From an uncultured Flavobacteriaceae bacterium (GTDB lineage Bacteria > Bacteroidota > Bacteroidia > Flavobacteriales > Flavobacteriaceae), in contig CANNBV010000005.1 of NCBI GenBank assembly GCA_947502975.1, positions 1 through 64,000 of the forward strand: a DNA stretch of 64,000 nucleotides, read 5' to 3'. The notes beneath the pieces are model-generated. The model searched no databases and was not told where the DNA came from. It saw only the letters and a list, made by a program, of their open reading frames with translations. Positions 23,762 through 31,661 of this stretch are shown here, piece by piece. Positions within the stretch are counted from its first letter, which is position 1; each line of letters starts with the position of its first letter. Made by a program: the position numbers and the translations under genes.

Positions 23762-26700
23762 TTGAAAATTAATAAGAACTTTTTAAACATTATATGCTGT
23801 ATTATTTTTATTGGGAATCTTTCATTAGTAAAGGCCCAAGAAGTAAAAAATGATGCATTCTTCGAACATTTAGGTACAGATGATGGTTTGTCTCAAAATG
23901 ATGTGAATTGCATCTACCAAGACAATCAAGGCTTACTGTGGTTTGGGACTCATGATGGCCTTAATAGGTATGATGGTTATAATTTTAAAGTATATAATCC
24001 AGAATCTAACAATCCCAAGAGCATAAGTAGCAACCTTATTTTTGCACTCACAGGAGATGAAAACGGAAATTTATGGATAGGTACATCAGGTTATGGCTTA
24101 AATTATTTTGATAAGAAAACCGAAACTTTTACACATTATTTAAACGACCCTAATAATCCTAAAAGTTTAAGTAATAATCAAATTAACGGTCTATTGTTTG
24201 ATTCTAAAAAACGTTTATGGGTCGCAACACTCAATGGTGTTAGCTTTGCAGAACCAAGTAAACAAGGTACTTTAGAGTTTGAACATTTTGAGTTTGTAAA
24301 TAGAGGAAGCCTAATACCAAATACATATTGTGTTTTTGAAGATAGTAAAAATCAAGTATGGGTGGGGACTGGAAGAGGCTTATTTAAGCTTAATGAATCA
24401 GAAAACGGAAAAAAAAGTTTTATACTTTCTGCCTTTACATACTCTCAGATAAGGAGTATTGCTGAAACTACACAAGGTCAACTGTTGGTAAGTGTAAATA
24501 ACAGCTTACAATCTTTAGATTTGAATAGTAACCCTTTGAACACTTCATTAGTATATACTAACTCAGGAGGTACAACTTTTTCTAGTATTTTACTACACAA
24601 TAAAATGATTTGGGCAGGAACAGGTAATGGTTTATTTGAGTTTAAAATTAACCCGTCAAATAAAAAAATTGAATTTAACAATAGATATACTTATCATCCT
24701 CAAAAAGAAAATTCTTTAAGCAAAAATATAGTAAGAGCTCTATATAAAGATAAAACCGAAAATATATGGATTGGTACAAATGGTGGAGGAATTAATAAAT
24801 TTGACCCAAACCGAAAACAATTTAATCATATTAAGAGTAGTTTAAATCCAAATAGCCTTAGTTACGATAAAATACGTGCAATATACGAAGATAGTAACGA
24901 GAATATATGGTTTGGTACTGAAGGTGGAGAACTAAATATGCTTCCAAAAGGAAACCCAACCCAATTCTATGAAGGCTTTAATAAGTTTTCAAATATCAGA
25001 AATATATTTGCTATTGAGGAAATCGAAAGAAACGGTAAGAAAATTTTATTATTGGGTGGAGAAAGTGGAGCTACTTTGTTTCAACTCGATATTACTGACC
25101 CAAATAAAATACAACAAAATAATAATCCTGTTTTTTCAAACACTGCAGGAAGCATATTCTCAATTTTAGAAGACAAGGATAAAAATTTATGGATAGGAAG
25201 CTATAGCCAAGGTGTGCTAAGATGGGTTTTTAATAAAGAATCTAATGATTACGAAAAAGATGTATTATCTCATAGTACGAGAGATAATTTTAGTATTTCT
25301 GATAACATCATAAGGAATATTCTAGAAGATAAAAATGGAAATCTTTGGTTTGCAACTGGTAAAGGGCTTTCCATGCTACCTAAAGAAGAAAAATATCTGA
25401 AAAATCCTAAATTCAATATTTTTATTAATGATACTGAAAATAAGACAAGTATAAGTCATAATTATATTCTTGAGCTTTTTGAAAGTAAAAATGGTACTAT
25501 TTGGATAGGGACATTTGGAGGTGGGATAAACAAATATATACCTCCTACTGCAGATACACCAGCAAAATTTATAAGTTATAAGGCCAGTGACGGACTACCA
25601 AATGATGTTGTAAAAGGCATACTTGAAGACAACAATAATAATTTATGGTTATCCACTAATAAGGGACTTTCTAGATTTAATCCTGAAAACGAAACTTTCA
25701 AAAATTATGACGCAAATGATGGTTTGCAAGACAATGAATTTCAAGAACTTGCAAGACTTAAACGCAATAATGGAGAGCTTATATTTGGTGGTATAAATGG
25801 ATTCAATGTATTTAGCCCTAAAAACATAAAAGACAACCCTATTGAAGCAGAAACCATTATTACAGGTTTTTCCATTTCTAATAAGCCTGTAAAAGTTGGA
25901 GATACAATAAACAATAGAGTGGTTTTAAAAACACCTATCAATAATACCAGTAGCATAGATTTAAAATATAAAGAAAATAGTTTTTCGTTTGAATTTGCAG
26001 CACTTCACTATTCTGCTCCAGAAAAAAACAATTTTTTATATATGCTTGAAGGATTTGATAAGGATTGGATTTATACTGATTCTGATAGACGGTTTGCAAC
26101 TTATACGAATTTATCACCTAATACATATACACTAAGGGTAAAAGCATCAAACAATGATGATGTTTGGGATTCAACACCTTCAACAATAGAAATCACTATT
26201 GCTCCACCATACTATTTAACTAAAATGGCCTTTCTTATATATGGCTTACTACTGCTGAGTTTGCTTTTACTCTATCGACGTTTTACTATCATTAAAACAT
26301 CAAAAAAACATTCACTAGAACTGGAGCATATAGAAAAAGAAAAAAATGAAGAATTACAACGTATTAAATTAGAGTTTTTTACCAATATTACTCACGAATT
26401 CACCACGCCTTTAACTTTAATCCAAGGCCCTCTAAAATACTTACAAAAACAAGGAGATAAATTAGATGGTGAATACAGACAAGAGCAATATAAATTGATG
26501 CAAAAAAACGCAGATTATTTACTTCGGCTTATTTCTCAACTGCTAGATTTCAGAAAGATAAACCAAGGAAAAATGCGTTTGGTTATGAGAAATGGCAACA
26601 TAGTTAATTTCATTAAAGAAGTAAGTGAACCTTTTCAGTTTATGGCGAGGAAACAACAAATTGCATTTAATATCAATACTAGTGATAATGCCATAAAATC

Positions 26701-27994
26701 TTGGTTTGATCATGATGCTATTGAAAAAATTATAAATAATTTACTTTCTAATGCTTTTAAGTTCACACCTGAAAGTGGAATTATTAATGTAAATATCTCA
26801 TCCACTAATACTGAAGGAGAAAGCACCAATGGGTTAAGCTATGTTGTAATTGAGGTTAAAGATTCTGGAAGCGGAATGGATGAAACCAAAGTTAAAAATA
26901 TCTTTAAACGTTTTTTCTCAGAAAAAAATGAAGACAGAAAAGATGCGAAAGGTATGGGGATTGGATTGGCTTTTGTAAAAAGTTTGGTGAAACTCCATCA
27001 AGGTAGTATAAATGTTGAAAGTGAAATTGGTGCAGGCACAACATTTATTGTGAAATTGCCTAGAGAGAAAAAAGCATATTCTAATATCCCAGAAATTACT
27101 TGTAAAGATTCCACAGAAAGTGATTTTCTGGTTAGATCATCCGAGTCTGATTCTTTAGCTATAAGTATTAATGACGAAATTGTAGATGAAAGTCTTACAA
27201 AGTCAAATACAGAAACTCCAGTTTTATTAATAGTTGACGATAATGAGGATATTAGAACTTTTATTAAACAAGCACTAAAAAATCAATACACGATCTATAC
27301 TGCCAATAACGGAGCTAAAGCACTAGAACTTTTGCAAAATATTTCTCCTAAAATTATTATTACTGATGTTATGATGCCAGTAATGGATGGGATAGAACTG
27401 TGTAAAATCATTAAAACAAAAAAGGAAACGAGCCATATTCCTGTTGTGATGTTGACCGCAAAACTTTCACAAGAAAATGAAATAGCTGGTTTAAAAACTG
27501 GAGCAGATGCATATATCAGAAAACCTTTTGATATTGAATTATTAGAACTTAAACTTTCTAATATACTGAGTCACAGAGAAGAACTAAGAAATAAATTCAA
27601 TTTAGATATTACACTTCAACCTAAAGAGATTACGGTAACATCTGTTGATGAACGGTTTTTAAACCAAGCTATTGAAATTGTTGAGAAACATATGATGAAT
27701 ACTGATTTTAATGTGGAAATGCTTGTAAAAGAAATGGGATATAGTAGAACAAACCTTTATAAGAAATTTAAGGAAATAACTGGATTATCCTCTAGTGAGT
27801 TCATAAGAAACATTCGTTTGAAACGTGCTGTCCAGCTTTTTGAACAAAGTGATTTGTCTGTAAAGGAAATTATGTACATGACTGGTTTTAATACATCTTC
27901 TTATTTTGCTAAATGTTTTAAAAAGCAATTTGGAGTTAAACCTAGCGAATATGTAAGACAGCAAAACAAATCATCTATACAACAAAAATTTTAA
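23762..27994 (+). CDS. Hybrid two-component system regulator of the polysaccharide locus
   Basis: This 1410-residue one-protein signalling system starts at a TTG (23762), followed by a signal/anchor segment. The periplasmic sensor (~30-740) is made of Reg_prop beta-propeller repeats (GLLWFGTHDGLNRYD, NLWIGTSGYGLNYFD, NIWIGTNGGGINKFD) and a Y_Y_Y domain. One membrane segment near 820 leads to a histidine kinase (His878 in NITHEFTTPLTLI; ATP-binding DSGSGMD and GMGIGLAFVKSL). A receiver with Asp1202 (IIITDVMMPVMDG) and a C-terminal AraC-type HTH (~1300-1400) follow. Such proteins bind oligosaccharides from the target glycan and switch on the adjacent susCD operon. Its stop overlaps the convergent sulfatase stop by four bases. 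Confidence 0.96.
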   Translation: MKINKNFLNIICCIIFIGNLSLVKAQEVKNDAFFEHLGTDDGLSQNDVNCIYQDNQGLLWFGTHDGLNRYDGYNFKVYNPESNNPKSISSNLIFALTGDENGNLWIGTSGYGLNYFDKKTETFTHYLNDPNNPKSLSNNQINGLLFDSKKRLWVATLNGVSFAEPSKQGTLEFEHFEFVNRGSLIPNTYCVFEDSKNQVWVGTGRGLFKLNESENGKKSFILSAFTYSQIRSIAETTQGQLLVSVNNSLQSLDLNSNPLNTSLVYTNSGGTTFSSILLHNKMIWAGTGNGLFEFKINPSNKKIEFNNRYTYHPQKENSLSKNIVRALYKDKTENIWIGTNGGGINKFDPNRKQFNHIKSSLNPNSLSYDKIRAIYEDSNENIWFGTEGGELNMLPKGNPTQFYEGFNKFSNIRNIFAIEEIERNGKKILLLGGESGATLFQLDITDPNKIQQNNNPVFSNTAGSIFSILEDKDKNLWIGSYSQGVLRWVFNKESNDYEKDVLSHSTRDNFSISDNIIRNILEDKNGNLWFATGKGLSMLPKEEKYLKNPKFNIFINDTENKTSISHNYILELFESKNGTIWIGTFGGGINKYIPPTADTPAKFISYKASDGLPNDVVKGILEDNNNNLWLSTNKGLSRFNPENETFKNYDANDGLQDNEFQELARLKRNNGELIFGGINGFNVFSPKNIKDNPIEAETIITGFSISNKPVKVGDTINNRVVLKTPINNTSSIDLKYKENSFSFEFAALHYSAPEKNNFLYMLEGFDKDWIYTDSDRRFATYTNLSPNTYTLRVKASNNDDVWDSTPSTIEITIAPPYYLTKMAFLIYGLLLLSLLLLYRRFTIIKTSKKHSLELEHIEKEKNEELQRIKLEFFTNITHEFTTPLTLIQGPLKYLQKQGDKLDGEYRQEQYKLMQKNADYLLRLISQLLDFRKINQGKMRLVMRNGNIVNFIKEVSEPFQFMARKQQIAFNINTSDNAIKSWFDHDAIEKIINNLLSNAFKFTPESGIINVNISSTNTEGESTNGLSYVVIEVKDSGSGMDETKVKNIFKRFFSEKNEDRKDAKGMGIGLAFVKSLVKLHQGSINVESEIGAGTTFIVKLPREKKAYSNIPEITCKDSTESDFLVRSSESDSLAISINDEIVDESLTKSNTETPVLLIVDDNEDIRTFIKQALKNQYTIYTANNGAKALELLQNISPKIIITDVMMPVMDGIELCKIIKTKKETSHIPVVMLTAKLSQENEIAGLKTGADAYIRKPFDIELLELKLSNILSHREELRNKFNLDITLQPKEITVTSVDERFLNQAIEIVEKHMMNTDFNVEMLVKEMGYSRTNLYKKFKEITGLSSSEFIRNIRLKRAVQLFEQSDLSVKEIMYMTGFNTSSYFAKCFKKQFGVKPSEYVRQQNKSSIQQKF

Positions 27995-29505
27995 CGTATT
28001 CCTGTTTTTATTTTAGTGGCCCTAGTAGTTGTATAAAGTTTGAACAACTGTTCAACTTTATCTCTATGAGTCTTATTGTTTATTAAGTTTTCACCCTCAC
28101 GCTCTTCAATATTTTTGTTTAAATTGAATAAAGCATATGGTAGAATTATTTTATTAGTACGATCTTTTTTATCAACTTTCATAATTAGTTTCCAGCCATT
28201 TTGAGTAATCATAACTTCTTTACCTGTTCCTGCCTGGGTAATTAAATAGTCATGAACATCAGTATTGTTTTCATCAAAAAATAATGGTGTTAAACTTGAT
28301 GAGTCCATAGCTTCACTATCCATAATATTTTGGTTAGTTATGTCTGCTAGAGTAGCCATTATATCAATTCCTAAAATAGGCGTGTTTGATACTTTACCTG
28401 ATTCAATTTTACTAGGCCACCATACAATAAATGGTACTCTTGTACCTCCTTCATAAGCTTGATTTTTTCCTCCTCGATAAATACCGTTAGAATTATGCCC
28501 CGCCTCTAATGTTTTTTTTATTTGCAATCCGCCATTATCAGAAGTAAAAATTATCAAAGTATTATCATATATACCTTGTCTTTTTAAAGTATTAACTAAC
28601 ATACTCATTTGAACATCCAACTCTTTGACCATATCTAAATGATTAGATGGCGTTGTTCCTGCTATTTTTTTTCCAGCTAGCTCTTTTGATGGTGTATGCG
28701 GTTTATGTACTGCTTGAGAGCAATAATACATAAAGAATGGAGCCTTTTTATTACTATTACCCTCAATAAATTGAATGGCATTATCAACCAACAAAGAACC
28801 TGCGTTATACGGATTCCAATTACTATCTCCCAAACCTTCTTTTTTATCTAACTTAAAACCTAAACTTGTAGCATATTTTTTGGTAATAAGTGCTATTTCA
28901 GAATCTGTATTCAGCGGCTTCATGATACCATTTTCATAAACGGCATAAGGCTCTGCTTGTATCCCCGCTGGATACATGAAACTATAATCAAAACCATTTT
29001 GCTGAGGACCTTTATCAATTACCCTTCTTATATCTACATCAATTTCATGTTCTTTTCTAGGGCTTCTATATACTTCGTTTGGTTTACCTTTTCTACTAAA
29101 ATCCATTCCAAAACCCCACTTACCAAAAAAAGAAGTTGTATAGCCCGCGCGCTTCATTAATCTCCCTAAAGTTAGCTGATTTTGCTCAATTGGCGAAGGT
29201 TGATAACTACCCCAAACTCCCCAAGGCGCATAACTTCGGTAACAATGATTGCCCGTCATTATTGCATATCTTGTTGGCGCACATAATGCTGCTGGCGAAT
29301 GTGCATCTGTAAATATTATACCTTCTTGTGACAGTTTATCTAAAGTTGGCGTTTCTACTATTACTTTTTTAGACTGAAGCCTACGGTAATGAGAAATATC
29401 ACCAGTACCAATATCATCTGCAAGTACCACAATTACATTGGGTTTATTTTGCCCAACTATAATTGTGCTAAATAAACATGATAATACGATTATTATATAC
29501 TTCAT
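27991..29505 (-). CDS. Secreted S1-family sulfatase
   Basis: This 504-residue arylsulfatase-type enzyme removes sulfate esters from the glycan. A signal peptide (MKYIIIVLSCLFSTIIVGQ) implies the periplasm. The metal-binding NVIVVLADDIGTGDIS and the formylglycine motif CAPTR (Cys75) with YAIMTGN are intact, as are FFGKWGFGMD, HKPHTPSKE, LIIFTSDNGG and YEGGTRVPFIVWWP. Cys75 must be converted by a maturase that is not in this window. It is the distal gene of the minus-strand run, 12 bases after the GH43 gene. Specificity cannot be read from sequence. Confidence 0.94.
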   Translation of the reverse strand: MKYIIIVLSCLFSTIIVGQNKPNVIVVLADDIGTGDISHYRRLQSKKVIVETPTLDKLSQEGIIFTDAHSPAALCAPTRYAIMTGNHCYRSYAPWGVWGSYQPSPIEQNQLTLGRLMKRAGYTTSFFGKWGFGMDFSRKGKPNEVYRSPRKEHEIDVDIRRVIDKGPQQNGFDYSFMYPAGIQAEPYAVYENGIMKPLNTDSEIALITKKYATSLGFKLDKKEGLGDSNWNPYNAGSLLVDNAIQFIEGNSNKKAPFFMYYCSQAVHKPHTPSKELAGKKIAGTTPSNHLDMVKELDVQMSMLVNTLKRQGIYDNTLIIFTSDNGGLQIKKTLEAGHNSNGIYRGGKNQAYEGGTRVPFIVWWPSKIESGKVSNTPILGIDIMATLADITNQNIMDSEAMDSSSLTPLFFDENNTDVHDYLITQAGTGKEVMITQNGWKLIMKVDKKDRTNKIILPYALFNLNKNIEEREGENLINNKTHRDKVEQLFKLYTTTRATKIKTGIR

Positions 29506-29516
29506 ATTTTAAAATT

Positions 29517-30854
29517 TTAATTTTTAAAAAGCAGCCAATTTAAATTTACAATTTTTGTGGCTCCCCATTCAGATTTGAAAACCATTACAATATCCTGAAT
29601 TCCTGATACACTTTCCAAAAGATCAGTTTCAATTGTTTTCCAAGTATTCCATCCTCCTGTAAATTCTACAGGAAATTCAGCAATTAACTTACCTTTTGGA
29701 TTATTTAATCTTACTTCAAAACTTCCAATTCGCTGTCCACATGCTATTCGAGCTTGTAATTTTTTCGCCTCATCATTTCCAAAATCTACACCATTAAATC
29801 TAACGTTACTCATCATTTTTGTATCACAGACCATCCATCCTTTGGGCTCATTACCTCCAACAAATGCTGTTTTAGCTCCAGAAATATCGCTATATCTATC
29901 TACTTGAATTGTATCTCCAACTTTTGGATTTAAGATGCCTCTTAATGTTGGCTTCACTTTCTTAATACTACCATCTTTTTTAAATTCCATATAATCTGCT
30001 CGCATTGAACGTAATTTATTATACCCGCTAATATCCCACCAATGGTAGAATAAAATCCATTTACCATTATAATTTACTACAGAATGATGATTTGTACCAT
30101 TATCAATATTATCCATTATTTTTCCACTATAAACAAAAGGTCCTGTTGGGTTTTTACTCACAGCATAGGCAATAGTATAGCCTTCATCTGGAAAAACATG
30201 TGCAAATGTTAGATAGTACATATCATTATATTTGAACGGGAATGGACCTTCCATATAACCTTTTGGTAGTCCTTCAATTTGAATAACTTCACCATCAATT
30301 TCTTTCATATTATCTTTTAACCTGACAACTTGTAATGTTTTTCCACTAGCAACATACATATATGCTTTTCCATCATCATCAATTAGAAGTCCTGGATCAA
30401 TTCCTGATACCCCTTTAATATAATCCTTTTCCCATTTAAATGGACCAGTAGGACTTTTAGAAGTACCAACACCTATCCTTCTAAACGCTGAATCATCTGA
30501 TGGTGCAGCAGGATAGTAATAGTAATAAGTGTTTCCTTTTTTTATACAATCTGGCGCCCACATACCATAAGAATTCTTCTTTCCCCAAGGCACTTCATTT
30601 TGGTCTAAAATAACGCCATAATCTTTCCATGTATTTCCATTTTCTAATGAAAACATATGATAATCAGGCATGCAAAAGCGAGGTGCCTCTACTCCATTAT
30701 CTGGCACAATATCGTGCGACGGATATAAGTACAATTTACCATCAAATACACGTGCTGTAGGGTCAGCTGTGTAAATATGTGTTACTAAAGGGTTTTGTGA
30801 AACACCATAAACTATAGTAAAACATGTAATAAGAAAAGTTAATTTTAATTTCAT
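29517..30854 (-). CDS. GH43 glycosidase with C-terminal CBM6-type module
   Basis: This 445-residue secreted enzyme has a signal peptide (cleavage near VYGVSQ) and a five-bladed GH43 propeller (~22-310). The expected acids are visible: Asp31 (YTADPTARVFDGKLYLYPSHD), Asp153 (GIDPGLLIDDDG) and Glu202 (YMEGPFPFKYNDMYYLTF). The C-terminal ~125 residues (from DISGAKTAFVGGNEPKG to NLNWLLFKN) resemble a CBM6 beta-sandwich. GH43 enzymes are mostly alpha-L-arabinofuranosidases, beta-xylosidases or beta-galactosidases, and GH117 anhydro-galactosidases share the fold. In this context a side-chain or galactan activity is likely. The subfamily is not resolvable by eye. Confidence 0.9.
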   Translation of the reverse strand: MKLKLTFLITCFTIVYGVSQNPLVTHIYTADPTARVFDGKLYLYPSHDIVPDNGVEAPRFCMPDYHMFSLENGNTWKDYGVILDQNEVPWGKKNSYGMWAPDCIKKGNTYYYYYPAAPSDDSAFRRIGVGTSKSPTGPFKWEKDYIKGVSGIDPGLLIDDDGKAYMYVASGKTLQVVRLKDNMKEIDGEVIQIEGLPKGYMEGPFPFKYNDMYYLTFAHVFPDEGYTIAYAVSKNPTGPFVYSGKIMDNIDNGTNHHSVVNYNGKWILFYHWWDISGYNKLRSMRADYMEFKKDGSIKKVKPTLRGILNPKVGDTIQVDRYSDISGAKTAFVGGNEPKGWMVCDTKMMSNVRFNGVDFGNDEAKKLQARIACGQRIGSFEVRLNNPKGKLIAEFPVEFTGGWNTWKTIETDLLESVSGIQDIVMVFKSEWGATKIVNLNWLLFKN

Positions 30855-30875
30855 TTCAGCTTAATTTATTGTCAT

Positions 30876-30914
30876 ATAAAAAAAGCTAATGATTATTTGA
30901 TAAATCATTAGCTT
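30876..30914 (-). terminator. Terminator after the FnIII lipoprotein gene
   Basis: AAGCTAATGATT (30883-30894) and AATCATTAGCTT (30903-30914) pair perfectly with an eight-base loop. Read on the minus strand, the stem ends in a T-run. It lies between the FnIII gene and the GH43 gene, so it would reduce read-through into GH43 and the sulfatase. Confidence 0.75.
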
Positions 30915-30943
30915 GGGTATCTTATTAAAATCTAAACACGATT

Positions 30944-31654
30944 TTATTCAGTTCTAAATTCAAAAATTGGAGATTGCGAGTTATTACCTTCTGTATCAGT
31001 AGTTACTACCCTCCAATAATGTACTGTATCTGCTGCTAGTGTTATGTTGCTTAGACTAGTATCGGTTGTGGTAGCTTGTAAATCTGTTGGTGGAGTAGAT
31101 GTGCTTAAATACACCTTATAGTCCTCTATATCATTATCTATATCACTACCTGTCCATTCTAAACTTACTGTAGCACTTGTTGTACTGCCCATGGCAGGAC
31201 TCACTAAATCTGCTGGAAACGGCGCATAGTTGCTTACTCCTTCGCCTGCATTATAAAAACGCCAAGTTTCACTACTAGCAGTAGTTGTAGTTTTATTAGA
31301 TTTTGACACTACTTGCCAAGAATAAGGCACTCCTTTTAGTAATTTTATAGTTGTGATGTTGGCACTACTAGTAAATTCCTCAGTACCGTCTGTGTCTAAA
31401 TTTTTCAATATTACGGTATAGCTCGTAGCATTTGCTGCTCTATTCCATTCAAATCTTACATTGCTTTCCGTATCAGAAACCGAATTACCTTGATTACATT
31501 CCTCGTTATTAACGGGAGATACTAAACTTGCCGCCTCTGGTGGTAATATTTTATCACCTCCACCATTATCGCCGCCTGAATCACTTCCTCCACAATTAAA
31601 CATTGCTACCGCTACAACTAAAAATAGTACTTTATTTATATTATCTTTTAACAT
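30944..31654 (-). CDS. Fibronectin type III-like lipoprotein
   Basis: This 236-residue protein has a lipoprotein signal (LFLVVAVAMFNCGG, Cys21) and a Gly/Asp/Ser-rich linker typical of surface-exposed Bacteroidota lipoproteins. Two FnIII-like beta-sandwiches follow: ~40-130 (LVSPVNNEECNQG...VRFEWNRAANATSYTVIL...YSWQVVSKS) and ~145-236 (LVSPAMGSTTSATVSLEWTGSD...YKVYLSTSTPP...HYWRVVTTDTEGN). No catalytic motif is present. It probably binds glycan or partners at the cell surface. It lies seven bases after the beta-helix gene, so the two are co-transcribed. Confidence 0.8.
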   Translation of the reverse strand: MLKDNINKVLFLVVAVAMFNCGGSDSGGDNGGGDKILPPEAASLVSPVNNEECNQGNSVSDTESNVRFEWNRAANATSYTVILKNLDTDGTEEFTSSANITTIKLLKGVPYSWQVVSKSNKTTTTASSETWRFYNAGEGVSNYAPFPADLVSPAMGSTTSATVSLEWTGSDIDNDIEDYKVYLSTSTPPTDLQATTTDTSLSNITLAADTVHYWRVVTTDTEGNNSQSPIFEFRTE

Positions 31655-31661
31655 AACTGTT

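Noticed and set aside
27991-27994. Four-base overlap between the hybrid regulator and sulfatase ends as a frameshift or fusion
   Set aside because: The genes are convergent and both have normal C-termini, so this is ordinary compact packing.
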